This document shows positions 25,161 to 34,431 of a DNA stretch of 64,000 nt, piece by piece (positions within the stretch are counted from its first letter, which is position 1; each line of letters opens with the position of its first letter). The stretch comes from Rutidosis leptorrhynchoides (taxonomy: Eukaryota > Streptophyta > Magnoliopsida > Asterales > Asteraceae): positions 315,752,501 through 315,816,500 of the forward strand of contig NC_092335.1 in NCBI RefSeq assembly GCF_046630445.1, given 5' to 3'. The position numbers and the translations under genes were made by a program. Below the pieces are notes generated by a model, which ran no database searches, was not told the DNA's origin, and saw only the letters and a list, made by a program, of their open reading frames with translations.

Positions 25161-25462
25161 GGTGGTCTTAGTGAACCAGGTTTTACGTTAGTGTGTCTAA
25201 CTGATAGTCGTTAGGATGCATTAGTGAGTCTGGACTTCGACCGTGTGTGCATGTCAAAAGTTTTGCTTATCATTTTTGTCGAAAACCATCTGTTTATCAT
25301 CCTTAGGAAAATACCTGCTCATTATTCTTAGTCTAGACACGTTTTACTACATTGACTGCATGAATAGTGTATAGACAAAATTCATATCTTAGCGTACATG
25401 TTACTGTAGACCTTGCCTGATATCTCTCGTAAATTTCTCTGTAATTTAAGGGATCCTGGTAC

Positions 25463-25471
25463 TATATATAT
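25463..25471 (+). promoter_or_regulatory. Internal TATA box before the B ORF
   Basis: TATATATAT about 90 bp before the ATG at 25562, matching the position seen in A and H. Confidence 0.5.
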
Positions 25472-25561
25472 CTATGCATATTATGCATTGAGAATACATC
25501 CAACTATCAATTGCTGTCAATAAACTCTTCATACCAAAAATCTTTTCTGTGATCGCGTAAG

Positions 25562-26060
25562 ATGGCCTCAACGAATCGACCACGTTCCTCTAACTCCGAA
25601 GACAGAGTGACAGGAGCACACCAACCAATCAACTACCGTGATTACTGGATAAAATGGGGGTGGGTTCACGACATACTCACCCTATGGAGAAGGGAAGAAG
25701 GTACTCCATATCATGAACCAAATCTACCACCTAACCTTGGAGTACTCGACCCGCGAACCTGTTCGCAACACTGTTTATACCCTTTTTGCAAGAATTTTTC
25801 GTCTTGAGGCTACCATTAATGGAACTAGAGAAGATATCCGACCTCTACCTCAGACTGATAACTAACCAGGGTTAGTAGAAGAAGTTAAAGAACTCCGAGC
25901 TTGAGTGTTAACTTTAGAGAGCATGGTACACAATTTGCAAGCACCAGCAGTATCACCAACACCAGTAACATCACCAGCCTCAGCACCAACAGCACTAGTA
26001 CCACCAACAACAACATCCGCGTCACCAGCTTTGACATTTCATTCTGTACCTCGAGTGTAA
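25562..26060 (+). pseudogene. Unknown A-family protein, broken copy in B
   Basis: Starts MASTNRPRSSNSEDRVTGAH and keeps the block INYRDYWIKWGWVHDILTLW and the PYHEPNLPPNLGVLD stretch. A net 8-base loss after codon 62, compared with H, shifts the frame. The alternate frame then gives RNTVYTLFARIFRLEA, two stops, the coiled-coil part LVEEVKEL, and the Ala/Pro/Thr-rich tail. Clearly homologous to the intact H protein. Not functional as it stands. Confidence 0.8.
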
Positions 26061-27186
26061 TCATCATTCTACATGACGTTCTACGTCATTTATATTCGTT
26101 CGACATAGCGATAATGTAATCTCTAATGTTTTAGAGATTATATATTCTTGTTCTAACGGTAAATCAAATGAGTTTAATATCATATTGACTCATTAAATCC
26201 ATGATTACATCTGAAGAAAATATATATGTATATATATTTTCATAAATATTGTAATTAAAAATTCTTTCGTACAAACTGTTAATGGTGAAAATATTTTAAC
26301 GGGTAGGTAATACCCGGGGAATATCTAGATTTCACATTAATAAGTTACACTGTACATTCTTCCAATCTGATTCAACAGTTATTTAATATCCTACTTATAA
26401 CCACTGATATACGTATCCGTTCACCATAAAACAACCATTTTCATTCAATTTCATATTTGGATTTTGACCTATCAGAATCCAACAAGTGGCATAATGAAGA
26501 AAATATTGGACAAAATAAAATTTGTTTGAAACAAACAAATTAACTATGAGAAAATTTTGTTAAGAATCCACGCTAAGTGTTCCTAGCTAACTGTTCCTAG
26601 CTAACTGTTAATTCCGTATCGCAATTTATTTATCGCAATTTATTTATCGCAATTTATTTATCGCAATTTTAATTCTCGTAATTTTATTTATCGTCATTTA
26701 ATTTCTGTTATTTATTTTACGCACTTTAAATATCAGAGCACGTATACAAGGTTTTGACATATCATATCGACGCATCTATATATATTATTTGGAATAACCA
26801 TAGACACTCTATATGCAGTAATGCTGGAGTTAGCTATATAGGGTTGAGGTTGATTCTACAATAATATATATAGTTTGAGTTGTGATCGAGTCTGAGACAT
26901 GTACACAAGTCACGATACATTTTAATTAATTCGAATATTATATATTAAACTATATATGAATTATTGGACTGTTAACTGTGGACTAATAACATTGGACAAT
27001 TAAAATGAATTAAAAATATTGATTATAACATATGAAACTAAACAATTCTTCAAGTTTACCACTTGATTTCATCTTAAACCTCATTTGTATCTTAACGATT
27101 CCAATCTGCATTCAACCTTTCATAATTCTTGAAAACACCTTAATCGAGAGGATGAACCAACCGTACTTCATCTACAAAAGAAAACA
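26061..27186 (+). other. B internal spacer with hairpin and inserted segment
   Basis: At 26279-26340 TTAATGGTGAA and TTCACATTAA form outer arms around CGGGTAGGTAATACCCG. About 26480-27010 has no counterpart in A and includes CGCAATTTATTTAT repeated about four times (26622-26668). It may be part of another LTR element. No gene seen. Confidence 0.45.
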
Positions 27187-27240
27187 TTGATGCATATAGT
27201 TATGCACCTGAAAAACACTCGAAACCTGAGTAAACGTTTA

Positions 27241-27620
27241 ACACGTATCTGTGATAATTCCTTTAGTGTTATTGTTACCCAAAATAACTTGGTAATTCCT
27301 TTCAAAGTGGCCAATTTTGTCACAGCTCCAGCAAGTCAACTTCGACTTTTCGTTCGAAACAACCTTATAATCACCTTGATATATATGTGTGCTCTTTTAT
27401 TGTTACCGGGGAACCTTTTATATTACATCATATTACCAGCAGACGTACCAGCAACCTCATTGCTCCTTGGCTTAAATCTCTCCGACAAATCACTATATTT
27501 ATCTATTGAAGTCTCATCATGTACTCATCCGCATCTTGTAACAAGAATTGCCATACCAATTATCGGGAATCAGCAAATCTTTATTGTGAGTCTCGCAACG
27601 TTTCCACATCAATAGTTATA
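27241..27620 (-). pseudogene. Antisense CCHC zinc-knuckle remnant in B
   Basis: Minus-strand frames, joined by eye across frameshifts, give YSDLSERFKPRSNEVAGTSA followed by the knuckle CWSCDKIGHFERNY (27300-27340). This fits Cx2Cx4Hx4C except that the last Cys is Tyr. It resembles the C-terminal end of a retroelement Gag, and it runs opposite to the rest of B. A has the same remnant more decayed at about 43380-43690. The plus-strand open frame 27187-27615 is probably its shadow. Confidence 0.55.
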
Positions 27621-27705
27621 TGTATCCATATAACATTTATCTCTTAGGACTATGATCTTCCATTCTAAAATTCTGAAAAGCAACCAGTCTGTGAATTAAT
27701 GCTCT

Positions 27706-27993
27706 GAATTTTGAAAAGTTAAATGAAGCAACAAAAACTGTAAATGACCTCAACAGCCAACAGTTGATGATAAAGAATTGTATGTTGACAAAGCTCAGAA
27801 AAAGTTTGAAACTGAAAAACTGATTGAGCAAACTACGAATGAGTCTCTGAACAAATCACAAGGACTAAACTTGTACATTAAGAATCCTGATGATTCTGTT
27901 TCTGATGAAATCTTTAGCAAATACCTTGCTTCTGACTCCAAACTCTTGCGGACAAATTTTCTTCACCATCCTTCGATATTAGAAATTCCATGA
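27706..27993 (+). pseudogene. Captured poly(A)-binding protein fragment in B
   Basis: Two frames give NEATKTVNDLNSQQLMIKN (end of an RRM) and then YVDKAQKKFETEKLIEQ, continuing to SQGLNLYIKNPDDSVSDE. Plant poly(A)-binding proteins have the same run at the RRM3-RRM4 junction: the YVG.AQKK linker, then a GLNLYVKNLDD(S/T)V.DE segment holding RNP2 of RRM4. The fragment ends soon after and lacks RNP1 of RRM4. It has a frameshift and no start context. The normal protein binds mRNA poly(A) tails. Here it is a relic of a captured host gene. Confidence 0.8.
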
Positions 27994-28339
27994 TATCATC
28001 GTATCTTTCATTATAAATATCCTCCATATTTCTGAAGATATTTTCATAACTATTCTTATCTGAAATCATTAATCTCTTAGTGCTATCAGTGTTACATCAT
28101 ATAGAAACTGTTAGTTTCTATATTCTGTAAACTTTCGAGCTTAAAATATGAATGTTATTGATGTAATGTTGGGAACTGATGCATGAGTTAGTATAATATA
28201 ATGACACTTGATCAACGTGATTATATTACAATAAGTCATGCTGAGTTTCTAATGGGATGTGATGATTCACAGATCATAACGTCATCATGTGCCATGTTAC
28301 ATAACTCTTTCACTCTACTTAACTCCTGAACAAATCAAG
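27994..28339 (+). other. B internal spacer up to the D insertion
   Basis: Shares GATCAACGTGATTATATTAC and flanking bases with A (44270-44430), so it is an ancestral part of the A/B family. No coding signal. Confidence 0.6.
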
Positions 28340-28474
28340 AAAATTGTAACACCCCATTTTCCCCGTATATGATTTATAGGTATATTGTGTATGTACGATA
28401 GGCGTATGTAGGGTTCGGGACATGTTCGGGTGTTGAGGTCTTGTATGCAAGAAAATGACTCAGATCACGCTGTG

Positions 28475-28583
28475 TGTCGCGGCGCGACAAATGAGGCCGC
28501 GGCGCAGCAATTAACTGGAAATCAGATCAGAAGTCCAACAAAAAATGATCCCAGACCTAGGTAAATGTCGCGGCGCGACATTT
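28475..28583. promoter_or_regulatory. Paired CG-rich palindromes in D U3
   Basis: TGTCGCGGCGCGACA (28475-28489) and a longer AAATGTCGC-GGC-GCGACATTT (28563-28583). Each is followed by GGCCGCGGCG. In the 3' LTR the second pair reads CGCGACGCG at the centre, a G-to-A change as expected from decay of methylated CpG. The position suggests a promoter element. Role is inference. Confidence 0.5.
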
Positions 28584-29413
28584 AAGGCCGCGGCGTGGCA
28601 ATGTGGGCGAACTGGTTCATGTTTTCGCAATATTTAGGTAAAGTGAGGGGCATTTTGGTCTTTTTGCGTATGAACCAGATTAAGATCTTAACTCTCATCC
28701 ACTCCTTTCATTTCCTAATTTTTTTCCCTTTTCATTTCATTTTCCTCTCAAAAACTCAAACACCCAATTGGATTCAAACGGATTTTTGGAAAGGAAGAAA
28801 CGGGATTTGATCTTTGGCGTAGTTGACAAGTTTGTTCTCCTTGTTCTTGGCTAGACGGTGATACTAGTGGTAAGCTCTAACTCCGAATTTCATTTTCGTG
28901 TTCATCATTCAAATTTGGGGCTTTTGATTGTATGATTCATAGGTGAAACCCATTTAGTTGTTAATTGGAGATTAACACCAATATTCGGGCTTATTCTTGT
29001 TAAAGGCGGGTTTTGGGTTAGTTAATGATTTAACCATGTTTAAGACTTGTAAATGGTGAGATTTTGACCTTATTGGTCAAAATTAGGGTTTATGGGCGAT
29101 TTTGAGAACGATAAGTGTTAACACTTGTGTTCGGGTTTAATTGGCATATTAGGACCATTATCACTTGTGTTAGTGATTATTGGTTAGTTTGGGCGCGGTT
29201 TGTCCTTGGAAGTGCATTTGGGTTGAAATTGCACTAAGTGTCGAATTGGGTTGGTTTGTAGATACAATCTAAGGGTGTTGTTGAATTTGTGATAATGGAT
29301 TAGGTACTATCCATTGACGAGTTGCGGATTACTTGGAAGCATTTTCTTCAAGGCAACAAGGTAAGTGTTAATATCCTATATGAATATGTATGTGTAGGAT
29401 GGGTGCGGGTCGG

Positions 29414-29787
29414 GTGAAGTGGTTCTCGGTCATAGAGCTCACTTCACATATAGATGGATTGATGGACTTGTGTATAGGTCCAATTGCCACGTTTGTGAGT
29501 TTTGGTTGACCACCTTTGGCGAGGTACACGCTTGTGTGTACATTATCACACGTGGTTGTGATTTGGATGTTATAACCCCAATGGCGAAGGGTTGATATTG
29601 TTGAGAAGTGAATCGCGTGTAGTTCGAATTCACGATGACTCGTGTAGTTCGGTCATCTTATTGAGGTAGTAATCTCGTGTAGTTTCGGATTACTAAGGCT
29701 CATGTAGTTCGGCCAACCTCGATGTTGCGAAGATAGTAATCTCGTGTGGGTTCGGATTACTAGGCTCGTGTAGCTCGGCCAATCTTC
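29414..29787 (+). repeat. Hairpin array in D 5' LTR
   Basis: A succession of inverted repeats: GTGAAGTG/CACTTCAC (29414-29446), TGGAC/GTCCA, GTACAC/GTGTAC, ATCACA/TGTGAT, GTGAAT/ATTCAC (29608-29633), GATGAC/GTCATC (29634-29657). Two Y-shaped units follow. In the first, GAGG (29663) pairs with CCTC (29717) around AGTAATC/GATTACT and GGC/GCC. In the second, GAAGAT (29729) pairs with ATCTTC (29782) around the same two inner stems. Most loops of the last six hairpins are variants of TCGTGTAGTTCG. Confidence 0.85.
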
Positions 29788-30050
29788 ATTGTGGCATTTG
29801 GTATTCGGTAATGGGTTAAGGGGTTAACCTTATTCGTTTTATATTGTTATATATATTAATGTAATGTTGTATTGTAGCTAACCCTCCGGGTGTAGCTTAT
29901 TGGCGTTGTTCACATCGTTGTTAGTGAACTTACGCTTTGTTGATATCTTTAGCTTGTTGCTTAGAGATAGTACGGTATGCTTAGTGTAGTTGCCTTATTC
30001 ATGGATGCTTCGGTATGCGGTATTTGATATTTGTGTGGCGTGTCCATTTT

Positions 30051-30054
<4 letters not shown>

Positions 30055-30114
<60 letters not shown>
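30055..30114. repeat. (AT)n microsatellite in D 5' LTR
   Basis: About 30 units, against a few in the other LTR near 36141-36150. Confidence 0.95.
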
Positions 30115-30125
<11 letters not shown>

Positions 30126-30510
30126 GTATATTATCATTCACTAAGCGTTAGCTTACCCTCTCGTTGTTGCTATTTGTATAGGATCGCATGCTTGGAGGCT
30201 CGGGTAAGCTTATGGATTAGAGATCTTGGCTAGGTTGCTAAGAAGATCTTGCTTTTGTATTCGATTAGGATTTGGGTAGCATAGTCCCAAATCACCATGC
30301 TCGGCTTGGGTTGGAAACTAAACTAGTCGGGTCGTGTATGTCCGTTTGGACAATTAATCAATGTATTAAATGTTTTAAGGTTTATTAAACCTTCTATTGT
30401 ATTAAAGATGTTTATGGAAACACAATTGGGACCTAAAGTGTTATTTAAAGTGTATTAAAAGGAAAAAAAAAATTATGGGCCGGTTTTATTACGGGTTGGG
30501 TTGTTTCAAG

Positions 30511-30522
30511 TGGTATCAGAGC
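30511..30522 (+). promoter_or_regulatory. Primer-binding site of D (initiator tRNA-Met)
   Basis: Perfect TGGTATCAGAGC, two bases after the LTR end. Confidence 0.95.
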
Positions 30523-30946
30523 ATGGTCTAAGGGATTTAGGTGACTTGAGATAGGTGCCTAGACTTAGACTTTTGTGTGTGCTTATTTGTTGCGGGACTT
30601 GTAGGATTACAGGTCAGAATAGGTTATAGTTAGTGCCTTGTTGTGGGTGGACTAACGTCGATATTGGTAATGCGGATATTATTAATATATTAATTGTGTT
30701 GTGATAATAATTCTCGCGTATGTGTATATCGCGTAAAATTTTGTTTGTGTTTGTTTATATCATCGAGCGAGGCGGTCGTTGTACTAACGAGTTGATACGG
30801 CGTGTGTGCGTAATAAGGACTTGCAAACCTTATTACGGGTGCAACTCGTGTCAAACAAGTGATGTACGACGAGTGTTTAGCAAGATGGACCGGTGTCGAG
30901 TGTGTGCTTTATACGTTCGTGATCTAATCGCTTTGCATTCCTTAGA

Positions 30947-31888
30947 ATGGCGTCGGAAAGTGGGATCGAGACGAACAATGCTGAGTTTAACACTAGAGTT
31001 GCGGCCGCTGTTGCAGAGCAAATGAATGCATTTCGAGAAGAAATGGATAGGAAGTATTCTGAATTTCGGGGTAGTAGTGAAATGGAGCGTTGTCTTAAGA
31101 GCTTCATGAGGACTAAACCCCCGATGTATGACGGGAAATCGGATCCTTTGGTAAGCACAACTTGGATCTCGGATGTCGAAGGGTTTTTTCGTACTATTGA
31201 ATGCCCTCCTGAGAAGAAGACGAGACTCGCTACTAGTTTGTTGCGGGGTAGGGCAAAGGATTGGTTGGATGGTAAGATTGATCTTGTCAGTGGTGAACCG
31301 TTTATGGCATTATCGTGGGACGGGTTTAAGAAGGAATTCTTCGAGGAGTTCCGGACTTCAGCCGATTTGTCAAAAATGCGTAATGAGTTGCGAAATTTGC
31401 AACAGGGTTCTATGGATTTGAATACTCTCAAGACGACCTTTATGGCGAAGGCTCATTTTTGCTCGGAGTAGTTGGGGAATGATAATTTGTTGATGCAAGA
31501 TTTCTATCGAACCTTGAATGATGACTTGAAGAATAAGATTAGCCGGGGTCACGCGAAATCGTTTGCGGAATTATTCTCCGTGGCTAGAGGTTTTGAGTCG
31601 TATACGCGATCAAAGATTGGTGAACCTTCAAGTGAGAGAAGGGTTGTTTCGTATGGTGCTCCGAGTAAGAGGACTAAGGGTCCGAGTGTGAGCACGGGTG
31701 GTACGCGGACGGGTATACCGGATTCTAGTGCATCTAGATGTTACAATTGTGGCATGAGGGGTCACAAGTCTTGGGAATGTTCGGTACCAAAGGGTGATGG
31801 TATGGTGTGTTTCAATTGCCAAGAAGAAGGACATCGTAAGTCGGAATGTCCCAAGTTAGCGGGGACGGGTGCGGAAAGGAGACGTTAA
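30947..31888 (+). pseudogene. Gag of element D, one in-frame stop
   Basis: One continuous frame of 313 codons plus the final stop, broken by a single TAG at 31469-31471 (after KAHFCSE). The N-terminal part has a short helix (VAEQMNAFREEMDRKY), then the retrotransposon gag capsid domain: PPMYDGKSDPLVSTTWISDV, ATSLLRGRAKDWLDGK, SWDGFKKEFFEEF. After the stop come QDFYRTLNDDL and two CCHC zinc knuckles, CYNCGMRGHKSWEC (31739-31780) and CFNCQEEGHRKSEC (31808-31849). It ends in a basic tail and a normal TAA. This is a Tekay/Del-like gypsy Gag. Capsid assembly and RNA packaging are its normal roles. Confidence 0.9.
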
Positions 31889-32990
31889 GGTACGTTTCGT
31901 TTTAATAAATATGCCCTTTGATTATTTATTAAGTGTCGTTTGAATTTGAGTTGATTAAATGCCTTGTGTTGTTCATATTGTTGTTATAGGTGACATTCCT
32001 AATGGAACTACCCAATGGTGACGTTGATTGTCGGGCGAAGGGCGTAAGACTTGGTGCCACCAAGCATTCCTTAGTATCTGGGAAATGTTTCTACCAAGCC
32101 ATGGAAATGGGTTTTGGTGTTCGGTTGTTAAGCGCGTGTTCGCTTTTGTGTGGAGGTCGATGAACCGTGAGGTTTGACGAGTGGCTGAAAACCTTGAGAT
32201 CGAGTGTTTTGAATCTCGATGTATGTTGGTAATGGAGTATATAAGACGCGACATTAGGTGCCTCTTTTATACCTACTAGCGTGGTATTCGACTCCGATTG
32301 TGTTGTGGTTACATAGTACTTAGGGTACCGGAGTGAAACCCTTAGGTACATGAGTGACTAGGTGGAAATTGACAAACTAGAGCAATTGGATGATTGCGAG
32401 GGTGTGGTTTGTGTAATCGTGGTACACTTTTTGTTCGAAGTGTTTAAAGATTGATTGAAATCCTTCGTGTGCTCAAGGCTGGAGCAAGATATGGTGATGG
32501 GTCGTGTGAGCCCAATCGTTTGTAAAGTCTACCTTTGGTAGCATTGTACGGTTGTACGAGTTGTGGATATGGGACGTAGTTCCAAGTGGGAGAGTTACAC
32601 TCCCGCACGAGGAAGTTTTAGTGTGAGATTTCAGATGATGCTTTTGGTAGATCCGGAAAATGTTGTCGAGACCTGGTTTTGGTCGATTTGTGGTAGATTA
32701 CAATTTTGGATAAATTGTACTTATGGTTTGGATTTGAATTATCACCGAGGGGGTAATGTGGTAAATCTCGTTGAGAGATAATGGACGTGTTTGGTGAGCA
32801 AGGTGAAATCCTTCGGTTAAGGGAGGTGTGTGTCGGATTCTCTTCTAGAGAATTATTGTTTTGTGCCTATGTTTGATATAGGTGGTTCTTGCTCGAGTGT
32901 GTGAATGGTTAGTGTTATCCGTTAGGATTCACTATGGCGTAGCAGAGCGCGATGTTACGCTACTCATCGTTCGAGGCCAAAAGGGCGTTG
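31889..32990 (+). other. D internal region after gag, no recognisable gene
   Basis: Protease and reverse transcriptase should follow here but nothing is recognisable on either strand. An acceptor-like TTGTTGTTATAG ends at about 31990. The small open frames are unsupported. Confidence 0.5.
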
Positions 32991-33242
32991 ATTGATGAAG
33001 CATGACTTTCGGAGTCCGCTGACTGCATCATGGTATTGGTGATTGATGAAGCATGACCTTTAGGGTCCGCTGACTTCATCATGGGAGTATGCGATTGGTG
33101 GAGCATGACCTTCGGGGTCCGCTGACTTTATCATGAGCGAGGTGTTATATCGGTGAATCATGACCGTTGACGGGGTCCGCTGACTTCATCCGGTGTTGAG
33201 ATTGGTGAAGCATGATCTTCGGGTCCGCTGACTTCATCATGG
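32991..33242 (+). repeat. Hairpin array 1 in D (TGATGAAG/CTTCATCA)
   Basis: Five units of about 45-55 bp. Each has the form TGATGAAGCATGACC, then GGGTCCGCTGACTTCATCA, so 5' and 3' parts pair as an 8-bp stem (for example 33044-33051 with 33074-33081). Copies vary in length and sequence. Confidence 0.85.
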
Positions 33243-33561
33243 TAGTGGATCGCGTGTGGTTTCAGATTCACGATGACGCGTGTGGTTTCGATCATCTTAT
33301 TGTGGAAGTGAGTCGCGTGTAGTTCGGATTCACAAATGACTTGTGTGGTTTCGGTCATTGTATTGAGGAGTGAGTCTCGTGTAGTTCGGATTCACAAATG
33401 ACTCGTGTAGTTCGGTCATTCCTCCGGAATAGTGACTCTCGTGTAGTTCGGATTCACTAAGGCGCGTGTAGTTCGGCCAATCCCTATTTTTGTTGTGGTG
33501 AAGGTAGTGAGTCGCGTGTAGTTCGGATTCACTAAGGCGCGTGTGTTTTCGGCCAGCCTTC
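33243..33561 (+). repeat. Hairpin array 2 in D (Y-shaped units, loop TCGTGTAGTTCG)
   Basis: Five units related to the LTR array. Clearest are GAGGA (33365-33369) with TCCTC (33420-33424) around GTGAGTC/GATTCAC and ATGAC/GTCAT, and GAAGG (33500-33504) with CCTTC (33557-33561) around GTGAGTC/GATTCAC and GGC/GCC. Loops stay close to (T/G)CGTGTAGTTCG while the stems differ. Confidence 0.85.
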
Positions 33562-33570
33562 GGGTTGTGT

Positions 33571-33785
33571 GATCTGTTGGTTGTTTTATACACCGATGGT
33601 GGGGTCGTAAAGACCATGATGTTTGATCTATTGGTTGTTTTATACACTAATGGCGGGGTCGTAAGGACCATGTCGTGTGATCTATTGGTTGTTTGATACA
33701 CCAATGGTGGGGTTATAAGGACCATGTTGTGGGAACTATCGGTTGTTTTATACGCTGATGGTGGGGTCGTGAGGACCATGTTGTA
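33571..33785 (+). repeat. Hairpin array 3 in D (ATTGG/CCAAT then ATGGT/ACCAT)
   Basis: Four units of about 52-56 bp. Each has ATTGGTTGTTTTATACACCA, whose ends pair, and then ATGGTGGGGTCGTAAGGACC closing on ACCAT. Unit 4 changes the stem to ATCGG/CTGAT, a T-A to C-G compensated pair plus a G-U wobble. The minus-strand open frame 33330-33779 is these repeats translated. Confidence 0.85.
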
Positions 33786-34415
33786 TGATTAGTGATGCGA
33801 TAGCCGTGTTTCGCTCACATGTTGCTACGGGTGTGACGATAGTCGATTTTGTACACCTTGGGATTAACGTTACCATAGTCATTTTGGGCGTTATCGGTCT
33901 TAACCATTTGTTATGATGTTACGGTAGTTGCGTATTGGTCGTATTGCACACTACAAGGGATGTATAGTGATTGGTGTTATCCGTAAGGATTCGTTTGATT
34001 CGGTCTTTATCGCTTCGGGTTGTTGACCTTAGGTTGAGACTTGGTTGTTTTTAGCGTCGTACTCGGTAAGGGTATGCTAAGGAATTGATATCTCGATATG
34101 AGATTGGTTGAGTTTTCCCGATGTGAGGGATTGAGTTAGTGCTAGTGCTCGGAATTATGGAATTTGATAAATCGTGGGTGACGATTTAGCTGTTAAGGGT
34201 AACTCTTTGAGAAGAATTGTCTAAGGGATCGTTGTAGACTTCGGTTGTTGCGTGTATTTTACGTCTCGGGATGCAATCAAGTGTGCAATTTGTCATTGGA
34301 TTAACCATCGGTTTAGCGAATTTGTGGCAGAAGTCGGTTTGAAATGCATGTTCGACGACCATTGAGTGTGGGTCCGTTTGGGTTCGTGACTAGGATCACG
34401 AGGACGTGATCGAAT
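33786..34415 (+). other. D 3' internal region
   Basis: No gene and no clear repeats beyond short inverted stretches. It leads into the polypurine tract. Confidence 0.5.
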
Positions 34416-34417
34416 CT

Positions 34418-34431
34418 AAGTGGGGGAGAGT
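34418..34431 (+). promoter_or_regulatory. Polypurine tract of D
   Basis: AAGTGGGGGAGAGT directly before the 3' LTR, the expected plus-strand primer for DNA synthesis. Confidence 0.85.

Larger units (their letters stand above)
29361..30181 (+). other. Putative leader intron in D LTR
   Basis: Donor AAG/GTAAGT is a perfect plant consensus. The acceptor follows the pyrimidine-rich stretch CTCTCGTTGTTGC and ends TATAG/G. Both are kept in the 3' LTR (GGTGAGTG donor near 35450 and TTTTTATAG/G acceptor near 36214). The hairpin array would be removed with this intron. No transcript evidence. Confidence 0.45.
28345..30508 (+). mobile_element. Element D, 5' LTR
   Basis: U3 holds paired CG-rich palindromes (28475-28489, 28563-28583). 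A pyrimidine-rich leader follows near 28690-28770. A consensus 5' splice site CAAG/GTAAGTG is at 29361 and an acceptor-like TTTGTATAG at 30181. Between them lies the hairpin array 29414-29787 and an (AT)n tract at 30055-30114 that is nearly absent from the other LTR. Confidence 0.93.

Noticed and set aside
27187..27615. Hydrophobic 142-residue plus-strand frame that looks like a membrane protein and is partly shared with A (43383-43733)
   Set aside because: The minus strand gives a better explanation, a CCHC zinc-knuckle remnant. The hydrophobic frame is likely its shadow, though it cannot be fully excluded.
33330..33779. 149-residue minus-strand frame with repeated MVLTTPP..YKTTNRSH
   Set aside because: It is the tandem hairpin array read in reverse. 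Length changes between units argue for selection on structure, not protein.
32991..33785. CRISPR-like array
   Set aside because: Plant retroelement context, no uniform spacers, diverged repeats and no cas genes.
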